The position numbers were made by a program, and so were the translations under genes. Shown here piece after piece: positions 28,284 to 38,552 of a stretch of DNA of 64,000 bases (the stretch's first letter is position 1; each line of letters opens with the position of its first letter). Under the pieces are notes generated by a model, which was not told the DNA's origin, made no database searches, and was given only the letters and a program-made list of their open reading frames with translations. Source of the DNA: an uncultured Campylobacter sp. (GTDB taxonomy: Bacteria; Campylobacterota; Campylobacteria; Campylobacterales; Campylobacteraceae); contig CAKVAF010000001.1 in NCBI GenBank assembly GCA_934718785.1, forward strand, positions 62,001-126,000. Reading direction: 5' to 3'.

Positions 28284-30286
28284 AAAAAATTTTAATTTTA
28301 ATGCTATTTTTAGGCGCTTTTGCCTTAAATGCAGATGCTTTAAATGACGCAATTTTAAATAAAAATATTTCGGACACGACCAATTTAAATGCGACAAATT
28401 CAAATCAAAGCAATACAGACACAAACGAGTCAAACATCGCTAAAGAAGATTTTAGTGTGTTTGCTTTGGTGCAAAAATATGTGAGTTTAGAAGAAGATTT
28501 AAGAACTTTAAATGAAAAAAGTGATAATAATGAAAGTGTGTTTTCAAGCGAAAAAAACGCGCTTAAAGTGCAGAAAAAAGCCTTACTTTTAGAATTTCCA
28601 AACGCCATTTCAGCCCAAAAAGTCGATGAAAAATTTGTCAATGCCTTTTTTGAGCGCAAAAAAAATATGCAAGATGAGCTGAAAAAGCAAGAAAAAAGGC
28701 AGAATTTTGACTATGCTAAGCTTCGCGTGGATTATGCAAATTTAGAACTTGATGAGTATTTTTTCTCTACACTTTTAAAACTTCAAAATCTTTTTAAGCA
28801 AACGGCAAGCGCTGATGAGATCAAGGCTAATATCACACAAGGTCAAAACGCGCTTGATAACGTGAGTGAGTTTAGTTTAAGCCAGATTAAATTAAATAGC
28901 GCGCAAAGTACTGAAATCAGCGCGCAGATGAATGAGCTTGAGCTTAAAAAAAGCACTTATAATGAAATTTTAAAATACTTGCTCGATAATGCGAATTTGT
29001 TTGAAAGCAATTTCGTCTTTAGCGAGCTTAGGCTTCAAAATGCCATTGATAAAATCAATTTTTATATCCCGCATTTTAGCTATCTAAATAGTGGTAAAAT
29101 CATCATTTGCGCGCTGATTCTCATCTTTTTTTACGGCATTAAAATTTTTCTTTTGAAAAGCTTTTTTTTCTTTTTGACAAGGATTTTTTATAGAAATGAT
29201 AATTCAAATTACAGCAAAGAAGACATTAAAAATATCTTTATAGAAAAGGGTCGCAAGCCTTTTTCTTTGATTTTATTTTTCTATGCAATCAGCGTTTGCT
29301 TGAGTGTGATTTATTATCCAGCGCCCGTAAATATCGGCTTTATCAATGCTTTATATATCGTTTATGCCGTGCTTGTGGCATGGTTTGTCATTGGAATGCT
29401 AGATAGCTACGGTATTATCTTACTTTCAAAAATCGCGCAAAAAAGCGGCAGAAAAGAAGTCGCGAATTTAATCATTAAAATTTTATATCTTGTGGTGATT
29501 ATCATCGCTGCTCTTTTCATACTCGCTCATCTTGGCTTTAATGTCTCAGCCATCATCGCAAGCCTTGGTATCGGCGGACTTGCTGTGGCTTTGGCAGCAA
29601 AAGACATTATCGCAAATTTTTTCGCTTCTCTCATCGTGTCCTTTGATGATAGTTTCAATCAAGGCGACTGGATCGAAGTCAGCGGGGTCAATGGTATCGT
29701 TGTTGAAACGGGGCTTAGAAAGACGATTATAAGGACTTTTGATAATTCTTTGGTGTTTTTGCCAAATTCTACGATTATGAGCGCAAATATCATCAACTGG
29801 TCCAAGCGTAAAGTCGGGCGGCATATAAAGATGATTTTAGGCGTAGCTTATGATGCAAAGCCCGATCAGCTGGCTAAATGCGTGCAGGATTTAAAAGAGT
29901 ATCTACACAAAAGCCCGCTTGTAGCCCAAGAAAACGACAACGCGCTTGAGTATGGCGATTACAGAGCCAAATACCGACAAAATCTCGTCTCAATCAATGA
30001 TTTAGAAGGTTATAAAAATGCAATTTATGTCTCGCTTTGCGAATTTGCTGATAGTTCTATCAATATCGAGCTTTATTTTTACACAAAGGCTGTCGGCGCG
30101 CAAGCTTTTAGGGAAGCCAGGCAGGTTTTAATGCTTGATTTTATGCGCATTTTAGATAAAAATGGACTGGGCTTTGCCTTCCCAAGCCTTAGCATTTATG
30201 TGGAGAATTTAAAAGAGCTTAAAAACATAGAAAAAAGCAATTTAGAAGCGAATTTAAAGGACTTGAAAGAGTTTAAAGAAAATTAA
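28280..30286 (+). CDS. Large MscS-family mechanosensitive channel
   Basis: A 668-residue protein. A signal peptide (LILMLFLGAFALNADA) precedes an Asn/Thr-rich stretch and a helical periplasmic domain (about 50-260). Several membrane helices follow, then the MscS pore helix and beta domain: IIASLGIGGLAVALAAKDII, NFFASLIVSFDDSFNQGDWIE and VFLPNSTIMSANIINWS. Such channels release solutes on hypo-osmotic shock. The gene is coupled to the carbonic anhydrase by a 4-bp overlap. Confidence 0.93.
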   Translation: MKKILILMLFLGAFALNADALNDAILNKNISDTTNLNATNSNQSNTDTNESNIAKEDFSVFALVQKYVSLEEDLRTLNEKSDNNESVFSSEKNALKVQKKALLLEFPNAISAQKVDEKFVNAFFERKKNMQDELKKQEKRQNFDYAKLRVDYANLELDEYFFSTLLKLQNLFKQTASADEIKANITQGQNALDNVSEFSLSQIKLNSAQSTEISAQMNELELKKSTYNEILKYLLDNANLFESNFVFSELRLQNAIDKINFYIPHFSYLNSGKIIICALILIFFYGIKIFLLKSFFFFLTRIFYRNDNSNYSKEDIKNIFIEKGRKPFSLILFFYAISVCLSVIYYPAPVNIGFINALYIVYAVLVAWFVIGMLDSYGIILLSKIAQKSGRKEVANLIIKILYLVVIIIAALFILAHLGFNVSAIIASLGIGGLAVALAAKDIIANFFASLIVSFDDSFNQGDWIEVSGVNGIVVETGLRKTIIRTFDNSLVFLPNSTIMSANIINWSKRKVGRHIKMILGVAYDAKPDQLAKCVQDLKEYLHKSPLVAQENDNALEYGDYRAKYRQNLVSINDLEGYKNAIYVSLCEFADSSINIELYFYTKAVGAQAFREARQVLMLDFMRILDKNGLGFAFPSLSIYVENLKELKNIEKSNLEANLKDLKEFKEN

Positions 30287-30347
30287 AATTTTCATCGATT
30301 TTGATGGGTTTTTAAAATTTAAAACTTTTAAAACTTATAAAATTTCT

Positions 30348-30367
30348 AAAACAGCGGCGCGAGTTTT
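30348..30367. repeat. GC-rich palindrome, next to repeat c
   Basis: AAAACAGCGGCGCGAGTTTT, a consensus copy 20 bp before repeat c and 61 bp after the MscS gene. Confidence 0.8.
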
Positions 30368-30387
30368 GGGCTTTTAAATTAAAATTG

Positions 30388-30530
30388 CGTCATTGCGAGC
30401 AAATGAAATGAGCGCGGCAATCCATTAAATTTTTCTAAAGTAAATTTGTAGATTGCCACGAATTTGCTTTCGCAAATTCTCGCAATGACAGGCTAGTTTC
30501 GTCATTGCTGGGCATAGGCGAAGCAATCCA
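30388..30530. repeat. GTCATTGCGAG-bounded repeat, copy c
   Basis: CGTCATTGCGAGC at 30388, inverse CTCGCAATGACAG to about 30491, then another CGTCATTGC at 30500 ending GAAGCAATCCA at 30530. The core at 30425-30460 matches copy a. Confidence 0.85.
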
Positions 30531-30621
30531 TATTTATTTTTAAATTGAAATCAAATTAAAAAAAGTTTTTGTAGATGTTTTTGCTTAAAAAAGCTTAAAT
30601 TTAGATATAATAAAGCTTAAA

Positions 30622-30726
30622 CCCTTTCTCAGATGGCTGCGGCACACACGAAAGAAAAGTGCTCTGCTGTGTTCCCACCCTGAAGCGTTGCTTTTAAAAC
30701 GCATTGCACAGGTCTGAGAAAAGGCG
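30622..30726 (-). ncRNA. ffs: Signal recognition particle RNA (4.5S type)
   Basis: On the minus strand the apical domain reads TCAGGGTGGGAACACAGCAG. This is the SRP domain IV pattern of conserved TCAGG and AGCAG internal-loop strands around a GTG-GGAA-CAC tetraloop stem. The outer stem pairs CTTTTCTCAGA with TCTGAGAAAGG. A TATAAT box at 30732-30737 starts it about 7 bp downstream. It binds Ffh to target membrane proteins. The ends are set from pairing and the promoter and may be off by a few bases. Confidence 0.88.
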
Positions 30727-30731
30727 ATTTA

Positions 30732-30737
30732 ATTATA
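30732..30737 (-). promoter_or_regulatory. -10 box of the SRP RNA gene
   Basis: GCTATAATT on the minus strand, 6-7 bp before the 5' end of the SRP RNA. Confidence 0.6.
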
Positions 30738-30899
30738 GCAAAAAAGCTTGAAAATTTTTTGAAATTCGCGCTTTTGTTGTAAAGATTTTGAAATTTTGTA
30801 AAAAATTCTTTAAATTTTTAAGCTGGTTTTTAAAATTTATAAAAAAACAAAGATAAAAATTTCAATTTTTAATGGGTGAAATCAAAAATTTAAAAATCT

Positions 30900-31058
30900 C
30901 GTCATTGCGAAAAAATTTAAGTGTATCGATAATTTAAATAGCCGTCATTGCGAGCGAGCTTTGCTCGCGCGGCAAGGCATTATTTAAATTTGTGATTAAA
31001 TTATGGATTGCTTCGCCTATGCCCAGCAATGACGAAAAGGCTTGCTTTGCAATGACGC
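30900..31058. repeat. GTCATTGCGAG-bounded repeat, copy d
   Basis: CGTCATTGCGA at 30900 and CCGTCATTGCGAGCGAGC at about 30942. Inverse arms are GCAATGACG at 31026 and TTTGCAATGACGC ending 31058, with TGGATTGCTTCGCC inside. The core (about 30980-31020) matches copy b. Confidence 0.85.
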
Positions 31059-31076
31059 AATTTTTAAATAAATTCC

Positions 31077-31096
31077 AAAACTCGCGCCGCAGTTTT
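31077..31096. repeat. GC-rich palindrome, next to repeat d
   Basis: AAAACTCGCGCCGCAGTTTT, 18 bp past repeat d. Flanking AAATTCC and TGAATTT extend the dyad. Confidence 0.8.
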
Positions 31097-31210
31097 TGAA
31101 TTTGTGAATTTAATTTTAAAAAAGCAAAGAATTTATAAAACAAAAGTCAAAAATTTAAAGCAAAAAATTCATAAAAACAAGAAAAATTAAATTTAAACAA
31201 AAGGCTTTCA

Positions 31211-32977
31211 TTGACATTTAAAACGCGTTTTTATCCTTTTTTAAGAGTGCTTTTTTCAGGCGTTTTAGCCCTGCTTATTCTCACTCTTTTGCTTAAAAAT
31301 CAAAGCTTTTTAAGCCTTGTGGCTGGAATTTGTATTTTTTTATTTGCGATGAGCCTTTTGGCTGAGAGCTTTAAGAGCCTATCGGGTGGTATTTTAGATA
31401 AAATTTTAACTAAAGTGGCAAATAAAAATTATAAAGCCTTTTTCTTTGGCTTCACTCTTAGCACGCTCGTGCAATCAAGCGGGCTGACTTCAGTTTTAGC
31501 CATTTCTTTTTTAAGTGCGGGGCTGATGAGTTTAAGCTGTGGTGTGGCGATGATTTATGGTATCAATTTATCCACAGCCTTTAGCGCGTGGCTTGTGGGC
31601 TATTTTGGGCTTAAATCCTCGCTTTCACTTTATGCCATGCCTTTAATCGTCTTTGGCGTGATGATGTATCTGAGTAAAGATAAGAAAATCAAAGCTTGTG
31701 GGCTATTTTTACTGAGTATTGGCTTTTTATTTTTAGGCATTTCTTATATGAAAGAAGGCTTTGAGAGCTTCAAGCAAAGCCTAGATATCTCAAAGTATCA
31801 AATGCAAGGTTTTTTAGGGCTTATCGTTTATGTTTTTGTGGGTATTATTATTACTTCGCTCACGCAGTCCTCGCACGCCACGCTCACGCTTGCTATCACG
31901 GCACTGAGCGTGGGACAAATCAGCTATGAAAACTCTCTTGCCATAGCCATTGGCGCAAACATTGGCAGCACTTTGATGAGCATTTTAGCAAGCCTTAAGG
32001 CAAACACTCAAGGTCAAAAAATCGCCCTAACGCACCTGTTTTTCAATGTTTTTGCTGCTGTTTTAAGCATAGTATTTTTCAAAGCTTATATGCTTGCAAC
32101 GGATTTTCTAGCCCTTAAAATAGGCATTGAAGATAATGCTGTGCTCAAGCTTGCGAGCTTTACGACGCTTTTTAATGTCATAGCTGTGATTTTGCTTTAT
32201 CCTTTTATCCCACAAGTTTGCAAGGCGCTCAATCGCTTCATCAAAGCAAAAGAACCTGACTTTGAAAAGCCTTTGTATCTTAATGAAAGCGCGCTTGAGT
32301 TTAGCGATAGTGCCAAAGAAGTGCTATTTTTAGAAAGCGCGCACCTTTATGGCAACACTCAGGGCATTATCGTGCAGATGATGAGCTTTTATCCTAGCGA
32401 TATTTATAGCAAAGATGATGTTATCTTGCTTACAAAAACGAGAAATCAGCCCCTAGAGCTTGACTTTGACGCGCTTTATTTGAAAAAATTTAAGGGCGTT
32501 TATTCAGAAATTATTGATTTTGTGGTGCGCGCAAGCAGCAATAATGCTTCGAATTTAGAGAGCTTTACGCAGATTAGACGCATTAATTTACTCATGGCAA
32601 CAGCACTAAAGCTCAGCAAAGAACTGCAAGTAAATATCCTAAAATACGCCTTTTCAAGCAATGAATATGTGCGTGAAGAATACGCTCATCTAAGGCGCAA
32701 TGTACTTAGAATGCTGCGCTTAAGCAATGATTTAATCAACACAAAGGATGAAAAGCGCGCAAACGATCTTAAAAGCGCGCTTGAGTTTAATATCAAAAAA
32801 TACGACGCACTTTCATCAAATTCGCTCGATGCTCTCATACGCTACAAGCGCATTACTGACACCTTAGCCACATCGATAATGAATGATACCGCGATGAGTA
32901 GGGCGATGGCTAAGGAGATGATAGAAGCTGCAAGCCTAATCAGTGCTTATAGGATAAAAAAGCAGGATGTGAATTAA
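31211..32977 (+). CDS. Na/Pi-cotransporter family protein (NptA-like) with PhoU-like C-terminus
   Basis: A 588-residue protein. The N-terminal half has about nine membrane segments with two inverted QSS-type repeats, STLVQSSGLTSVLAISFL and TSLTQSSHATLTLAITAL, the sodium/phosphate family signature. AIGANIGSTLMSILASL is also present. The C-terminal half (about 350-588) is helical and PhoU-like. The start is TTG, with AAAAGG nearby. It imports or exports phosphate with sodium; the direction is not known in bacteria of this group. Confidence 0.9.
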   Translation: MTFKTRFYPFLRVLFSGVLALLILTLLLKNQSFLSLVAGICIFLFAMSLLAESFKSLSGGILDKILTKVANKNYKAFFFGFTLSTLVQSSGLTSVLAISFLSAGLMSLSCGVAMIYGINLSTAFSAWLVGYFGLKSSLSLYAMPLIVFGVMMYLSKDKKIKACGLFLLSIGFLFLGISYMKEGFESFKQSLDISKYQMQGFLGLIVYVFVGIIITSLTQSSHATLTLAITALSVGQISYENSLAIAIGANIGSTLMSILASLKANTQGQKIALTHLFFNVFAAVLSIVFFKAYMLATDFLALKIGIEDNAVLKLASFTTLFNVIAVILLYPFIPQVCKALNRFIKAKEPDFEKPLYLNESALEFSDSAKEVLFLESAHLYGNTQGIIVQMMSFYPSDIYSKDDVILLTKTRNQPLELDFDALYLKKFKGVYSEIIDFVVRASSNNASNLESFTQIRRINLLMATALKLSKELQVNILKYAFSSNEYVREEYAHLRRNVLRMLRLSNDLINTKDEKRANDLKSALEFNIKKYDALSSNSLDALIRYKRITDTLATSIMNDTAMSRAMAKEMIEAASLISAYRIKKQDVN

Positions 32978-33013
32978 ACCCTTAAGAAGCGAGTGTTTTT
33001 GAAAACAAATTCC

Positions 33014-33033
33014 AAAACAGCGGCGCGAGTTTT
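33014..33033. repeat. GC-rich palindrome, solo copy
   Basis: AAAACAGCGGCGCGAGTTTT between the convergent Na/Pi and fliR genes, with AAATTCC/GAAATTT flanks that make a longer hairpin. It may end both transcripts. Confidence 0.75.
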
Positions 33034-33118
33034 GAAATTTAAGCCCTAGATTTAAAAAGCAAGAATTTTGTATAAATTTATCTGAGTTTTGCTCAATTTA
33101 TGCAAGATTTTAATCAAG

Positions 33119-33889
33119 CTAGGTGGTAAAAAACAGCACTTCCATTTTTTGAAAAATTTCTATCATCAAGTCCTTAAAATACTCAAGCATCACGCCTAAA
33201 ATAGCAATGAGCACGACAAATGCGAAAGTGATTTTAATAGGAAAGCCGATGACAAGTAGGTTAAATTGTGGCATAGTCTTCATTAAAAGTCCAAAAATAA
33301 GATCAGCAAGCAAATTTATCGCTAAAATAGGAAAAGCCATTGCAAAGCCGATGATGAAAATCTTAAACATCGACGCACTCACAAAGGTAAAAAAACGCTC
33401 GCTAGGATAGAAGCTGCCAAGCTCGATGAAGCCTAAAGAATGGCTGAGAAATAAAAGCAATAAATGATGTCCATCAAAGGCAAGAAAAAAGAGTAAAGCG
33501 AGCAAATATAGGATTTGCGAAGTGATAGGCATATTTGTGCCAGAGCTTGGATCGACCACGCTAGCCATTGTAAAGCCCATTGTAAAAGCCATTTGCTCGC
33601 CCGCAAACTGCACCATCGCAAAGATGATATAAATGAGTAGCCCAGCAATCATACCCAAAAGCACCTCAGCGAGCATTTGAAGCACAAAAAAGGTGTTGTA
33701 TTCAGGTGTTTCAAGCTTTGCAAGGGGGAATAAAAATGCCGTGAGCAAAAACGCTAAACTCGCCTTAATCACATTTGGGATATTTGTGTGCGAAAAAAAT
33801 GGAAAAAAAACAAAAAGCCCGCCCACGCGCGCAAAGAGCAAGAAAAACTTTGCCACATTTTCATCGCCGATGTAATTGATAAATTCCAT
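33119..33889 (-). CDS. fliR: Flagellar export protein FliR
   Basis: A 256-residue inner-membrane protein with about six hydrophobic segments. Family features are FARVGGLFVFFPFFSHTNIPNVI (in part: PNVIKASLAFLLT) and VQFAGEQMAFTMGF, which includes the conserved GEQ. FliR joins FliP and FliQ in the export gate at the flagellar base. It stands alone here, away from fliQ, as is usual in Campylobacter where flagellar genes are scattered. Confidence 0.95.
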   Translation of the reverse strand: MEFINYIGDENVAKFFLLFARVGGLFVFFPFFSHTNIPNVIKASLAFLLTAFLFPLAKLETPEYNTFFVLQMLAEVLLGMIAGLLIYIIFAMVQFAGEQMAFTMGFTMASVVDPSSGTNMPITSQILYLLALLFFLAFDGHHLLLLFLSHSLGFIELGSFYPSERFFTFVSASMFKIFIIGFAMAFPILAINLLADLIFGLLMKTMPQFNLLVIGFPIKITFAFVVLIAILGVMLEYFKDLMIEIFQKMEVLFFTT

Positions 33890-34107
33890 TTTTACTCTTA
33901 GGTTTTTGATTTTATTTTGTAATCTTTGTGTTATTATATCTTTTTTGCAAGGTTTTTACAAGATTGCTTATTCAAACTATTAAGTAAAGATAAAGCATAA
34001 TTTTTATAATGAATGAAAATTCTATTTTAAAATCACACAAAATCAGCGAAAAATGAAAATTTTTTCGTTTTTTTGCTATAATTTGCTTAAAATTTAAAGG
34101 ATTTTAT

Positions 34108-34503
34108 ATGCGTTATGGCGAAAAAGAGATTAAAGAATTTGATGTTGAAAAGGACCTTGAGCTATGGGAAAATAAGGAGCAAAACGATTATTTGATCAAA
34201 ATCACTTTGCCTGAGTTTGCCTGCCTTTGTCCGCGCAGTGGTTATCCAGACTTTGCCACGCTTTATTTAGAGTATATGCCTGATAAACTTGTGGTCGAGC
34301 TTAAGGCGATCAAGCTTTATATTAACTCTTTTATGTATCGTCATATCAGTCACGAAGCAAGTATCAATGAAATTTATAACACGCTTAAAAGCAAGCTCAA
34401 GCCAAAATTTATCAAGCTTGTGGGCGATTTTAATCCGCGTGGTAATGTACATACGCTGATTGAATGTCGTAGCGATTTAAGCGCAAAAAGCCTAGCAAAA
34501 TGA
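34108..34503 (+). CDS. queF: NADPH-dependent 7-cyano-7-deazaguanine reductase
   Basis: QueF reduces preQ0 to preQ1 in queuosine synthesis for tRNA. The 131-residue protein is of the short, unimodular type. The catalytic Cys is in FACLCPRSGYPDFATL and the family motif is ELKAIKLYINSF. A Glu in HISHEASINEI and NPRGN near the end complete the active site. AAAGGATTTT precedes the start. A 38-codon ORF overlaps the stop. Confidence 0.95.
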   Translation: MRYGEKEIKEFDVEKDLELWENKEQNDYLIKITLPEFACLCPRSGYPDFATLYLEYMPDKLVVELKAIKLYINSFMYRHISHEASINEIYNTLKSKLKPKFIKLVGDFNPRGNVHTLIECRSDLSAKSLAK

Positions 34504-34616
34504 CCTTGCTTGACATTGGTGAGCTGATTTTCATCGCTGTGGTTGTGATTGTGGGGCTTGGCGGTATTATTTATGTGCTAAAAAATGAAAAAAAGAGCAA
34601 AGGCGAAAAAAATTAA
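34500..34616 (+). CDS. 38-residue single-TM microprotein behind queF
   Basis: Reads MTLLDIGELIFIAVVVIVGL then a Gly/Ile stretch and a charged KNEKKSKGEKN end. One membrane helix with a cytoplasmic basic tail. Its ATG overlaps the queF stop (ATGA), which favours coupled translation. Unknown role; it could resemble the small CcoQ-type or stress microproteins, but nothing specific supports that. Confidence 0.45.
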   Translation: MTLLDIGELIFIAVVVIVGLGGIIYVLKNEKKSKGEKN

Positions 34617-34733
34617 ATTTATTAATCAATCTTTGAAATTTTAAAGTTTTGATGAAAGTGCGAATTTATTTTCAAATTTGCGTGTTTTTCGCAAATGTAT
34701 TTGCAAATTGAATAAATTTTTAAATCCATTTAA

Positions 34734-35513
<780 letters not shown>

Positions 35514-35563
35514 ATGATGAAAATTTTAAGAGCCAATTTAGAAATTTTTAGGATTTAAAGCGG

Positions 35564-36175
35564 GTGAGTTTAATCATTTGTGCGGGTGGTAATGAAGAAT
35601 TTAGCTTTGCAAAGGGCGTAGGCATAGGACTTATAAACGCAGCTTGTGGGCTAGCGCAACTTTGCCTTGAGTATTTAAAGGCGGGCAAAGACATTGAAAA
35701 GATCATCTTTATAGGCACTTGCGGGCTTTATAATGAGCCTAAAGATACAAGCAAAAACTTAAAGCAAGGCTTAAAGGATGAAAAAAATCTAAAGCCAGCA
35801 AACGAGCTTTTGCAAATTTATGAAAGCGCGCATTGTTTTAATGTCGAGTATGCCAAGCTTTGTGCGAATTTTTACACACCCCTTTCAAATGAAATCAATG
35901 CAAATGTTTCACAAGAAACATTCAAATGCAACAGCTCAAATTATATCTGCGCGGATAAAACAGCGGCGCAAAAATTTGCAAATTTAGGCTTAAACCTTGA
36001 AAATATGGAGCTTTTTGCGGTTTTGAGTGTAGCAAAACGTTTTAAAATCCCAGCGACAAGCTATCTTTGTGCGACGAATTTTTGCGATGAAAATGCTCAT
36101 AAAAATTTTGTCAAAAATCACAAAGAAGCTAAAATCAAGCTCGAAGAATTTTTGCAAGGTAAAAATTTGATTTAG
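35564..36175 (+). CDS. Nucleoside phosphorylase/nucleosidase-like protein of unknown substrate
   Basis: A 203-residue protein with a GTG start. The IICAGGNEEFSFAKGVGIG start, IIFIGTCGLYN strand and NMELFAVLSVAKRF are in the order of the purine nucleoside phosphorylase/MTA nucleosidase fold, where the last segment provides an ME pair that holds the ribose. It is shorter than usual and the middle is degenerate (about 70-110). The gene sits before rlmN, as Cj1712-like genes do in C. jejuni (from memory). Confidence 0.6.
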   Translation: MSLIICAGGNEEFSFAKGVGIGLINAACGLAQLCLEYLKAGKDIEKIIFIGTCGLYNEPKDTSKNLKQGLKDEKNLKPANELLQIYESAHCFNVEYAKLCANFYTPLSNEINANVSQETFKCNSSNYICADKTAAQKFANLGLNLENMELFAVLSVAKRFKIPATSYLCATNFCDENAHKNFVKNHKEAKIKLEEFLQGKNLI

Positions 36176-36211
36176 AATTTAGAGAATTTAAGAAGCAAAT
36201 TTGAGGAAAAA

Positions 36212-37555
36212 ATGAATAAAAATTTAGAAAAATCTTCGCAGAATTTAAATAAAAATTTAAAAAAGAACGCGAAAAAAGATGAAGCAAAGCTCGAATTTCA
36301 CTTACATTCAAAGCCTTTAGAAAAGTTGCATTCTTATCAAAATTTAAACACAAATTCCAGCAAGATTTCAAATGTAAATTTCAAAGAAAATTTAAATAAA
36401 AACAATAAAAATCAAGGCACAAATTTATCAAATCAAGCTCAAATTTTAAACGCGCCAAATTTAAATTCAGTGCAAATTTCACAAGCTAAGCAGAATATAC
36501 TTGATTTCACAAAGGCTGAATTTGAGGCGAAATTTGACAAAAAGTTTCGCGTGAAACAAATTTTTGAATGGATTTATCAAAAATACGCCGATGATTTTTC
36601 GCAGATGTCAAGCTTGCCTAAAAACTTGCGCGAAGAATTAGCCCAAATTTATCATTTTTCGCCCCTAAAATGCGTGAAATTCGAGCAAAGCAAAGATAAA
36701 AGCGTGAAGTATCTTTTCCGCTTAAATGACGGCTTGATGATAGAAAGCGTGCTTTTGCCGATGAAAGAAGAGCAAACAGACAGCAATGGCAAGATCTCAA
36801 AGCACGCGCGCTACACGATTTGCGTTTCTTCTCAAGTGGGCTGTAAAAGCGGCTGCAGCTTTTGTCTCACGGCAAAGGGCGGCTTGAAGCGCAATCTTAG
36901 CGCGGGCGAGATCGTGGGGCAGATTTTGTGGATTAAAAAACATCATAAAATCCCTTACGAACGGCGCGTAAATATCGTTTATATGGGTATGGGCGAGCCT
37001 TTAGATAATCTAGCAAATGTCAGCAAAGCTGTGAAAATTCTAAGCGACAACGACACGCTCGCAATCGCCCCGCGCCGTCAAACCATAAGCACAAGCGGAC
37101 TTGCAAAGCAAATCACCGAGCTTGGCGCGATGAATTTAGGCGTTTTGCTTGCCATTTCCTTGCACGCAGTCAATGACACACTTCGAAGCGAGCTGATGCC
37201 CATCAACAAGGCTTACAATATCGCTGCGATTATGGACTCGGTGCGCGCCTTTCCCATCGATGCGCGCAAACGCGTGATGTTTGAGTATTTGCTCATTGAC
37301 GGGCTCAATGATGGCTTAGAACACGCTAAAGAGATTGTGAAGCTGCTCAATGGCATTAAGGCTAAGGTTAATCTCATCTTATTTAATCCCCACGAAGGCA
37401 GCATTTACCGCCGCCCAAGCCTTGAAAATGCCGTGAAATTCCAAGATTTTTTAAGCGCAAAGGGCATTACCTGCACGATACGAGAAAGCAAGGGGCTGGA
37501 TATCTCAGCAGCCTGCGGTCAGCTCAAAGAGCGCAGTCAAAAACAGGGCTTGTAA
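36212..37555 (+). CDS. rlmN: Dual-specificity 23S rRNA/tRNA adenine C2-methyltransferase RlmN with N-terminal extension
   Basis: RlmN puts a methyl group on C2 of A2503 in 23S rRNA and A37 in some tRNAs by radical SAM chemistry. The cluster motif CKSGCSFC lies in [19 protein letters not shown]. Other landmarks are [26 protein letters not shown], and [14 protein letters not shown] with the second catalytic Cys. At 447 residues it is about 90 longer than C. jejuni RlmN. Residues 1-93 are a Lys/Asn/Leu-rich, low-complexity extension (NLNKNLKKN type). GAGGAAAAA supports the upstream ATG. Confidence 0.95.
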   Translation: MNKNLEKSSQNLNKNLKKNAKKDEAKLEFHLHSKPLEKLHSYQNLNTNSSKISNVNFKENLNKNNKNQGTNLSNQAQILNAPNLNSVQISQAKQNILDFTKAEFEAKFDKKFRVKQIFEWIYQKYADDFSQMSSLPKNLREELAQIYHFSPLKCVKFEQSKDKSVKYLFRLNDGLMIESVLLPMKEEQTDSNGKISKHARYTICVSSQVGCKSGCSFCLTAKGGLKRNLSAGEIVGQILWIKKHHKIPYERRVNIVYMGMGEPLDNLANVSKAVKILSDNDTLAIAPRRQTISTSGLAKQITELGAMNLGVLLAISLHAVNDTLRSELMPINKAYNIAAIMDSVRAFPIDARKRVMFEYLLIDGLNDGLEHAKEIVKLLNGIKAKVNLILFNPHEGSIYRRPSLENAVKFQDFLSAKGITCTIRESKGLDISAACGQLKERSQKQGL

Positions 37556-37606
37556 TGACAATTTGCATTTTCAAAGAGTTAAATTTAAGCATTTTAAAGA
37601 AACTCA

Positions 37607-37626
37607 AAAACTGCGGCGCAAGTTAA
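37607..37626. repeat. GC-rich palindrome, next to repeat e
   Basis: AAAACTGCGGCGCAAGTTAA, 4 bp from repeat e and 51 bp past rlmN. Confidence 0.65.
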
Positions 37627-37630
37627 AATT

Positions 37631-37732
37631 CGTCATTGCGAGAAGCGAAGCGCCGAAGCAATCTATAATGTAATGGCAAAAATAAAGAATGGATTGGCAC
37701 GAAAATCCTGAGGATTTTCTTGCAATGACGCA
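37631..37732. repeat. GTCATTGCGAG-bounded repeat, copy e
   Basis: CGTCATTGCGAGAAGCGAAG at 37631 with AAGCAATCTA, then TGGATTGGCACG at about 37690 and the inverse end TTGCAATGACG at 37732. It is shorter than the other copies and its core is diverged. Confidence 0.8.
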
Positions 37733-37805
37733 CTAAGATTACCACGATTTGAAATCAGTGTTTTAAATTCCCTTAATGACGGCGTAGAAAATACTGCGCG
37801 TGCGC

Positions 37806-37823
37806 AAATCTCGCCGCTGTTTT
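37806..37823. repeat. GC-rich palindrome, partial copy
   Basis: AAATCTCGCCGCTGTTTT. The region 37556-38051 holds repeat e, two palindromes and no supported gene; ORFs here are short and lack ribosome sites. Confidence 0.5.
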
Positions 37824-38051
37824 ATAATTTTAAACAAAACTTGATGAAAATTTGTTTTTGTAATTCGTTTTTATAGGATCGGTCGCAGTTTTATCAATTT
37901 TTAAATTTAAGAAATTTTATCCAAACCTTTAAAGACTTTTCTTAAAAAAATAAAACTTAAAAATAAAGTTAAAATTTCAGCAAAAACAGGGGTTAAAAAC
38001 ACACCTTTAGCCCCTGCGATTTTGAGTAAAATGAAATTTGCATAAAAGAGT

Positions 38052-38552
38052 CTATTTCGCAAGCTTTTTAGCCGCATTTTCGCTAAAGCTTTCATAGCCT
38101 TGAAACTCGTTAAAATAGCCCTTGACGACGGTATTTTTCTCGCGCGGATTATAAATATCCTTTTTTGCCGCTGCTTTATTTTTATCGCGTTTTTTGATCT
38201 CATCTTCGTAGAATTTCACCTTAGCATTGAGCTTATCTAGGGCTTTTTGATAGGAAGTGATAATGTTTTTCGTCTCATCTCTTTGAGCTTTGATGATGTC
38301 AAGGCGCTTTTCAAAGGTGCTTTCGCCCTTTAAGCAAAGGTTGACATATTCCTTAATGGCTTCTACGCTAAGCCCGCTTTGGTGCAAACAATGCACTATC
38401 GCCACCCAGCCCATATCTTTTTCGCTAAAATAGCGCACATTCGCAGCCCCAGCGCGTTCGATCTCAGGAAAAAGCCCACTTTTAGCCCAGTATCTTAGAG
38501 TGTGCGCTGAAACACCCGTTTTTTTCGCCACTTCGTTGATGGTATAAGCCAT
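38052..38552 (-). CDS. MerR-family regulator of the AdhR/NmlR type
   Basis: A 166-residue regulator. The N-terminal winged helix reads TINEVAKKTGVSAHTLRYWAKSGLFPEIER, followed by NVRYFSEKDMGWVAIVHCLHQSGLSVEAIKEYVNLCLKG. A dimerising coiled coil (about 80-125) and a Lys-rich tail follow. This pattern belongs to MerR proteins that sense aldehydes or other electrophiles and induce dehydrogenases. Two matching operators lie at 41748-41778 and 44926-44956 in front of redox genes, so those are the likely targets. No such dyad was seen before its own start. Confidence 0.85.
   Translation of the reverse strand: MAYTINEVAKKTGVSAHTLRYWAKSGLFPEIERAGAANVRYFSEKDMGWVAIVHCLHQSGLSVEAIKEYVNLCLKGESTFEKRLDIIKAQRDETKNIITSYQKALDKLNAKVKFYEDEIKKRDKNKAAAKKDIYNPREKNTVVKGYFNEFQGYESFSENAAKKLAK

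Noticed and set aside
30934..31143. A 69-codon minus-strand ORF
   Set aside because: It covers repeat d and its palindrome; no ribosome site and no conserved pattern.
37907..38203. A 98-codon minus-strand ORF partly in the 37.6-38.0 kb gap
   Set aside because: About half overlaps the MerR gene in another frame and the rest is low-complexity; no ribosome site.
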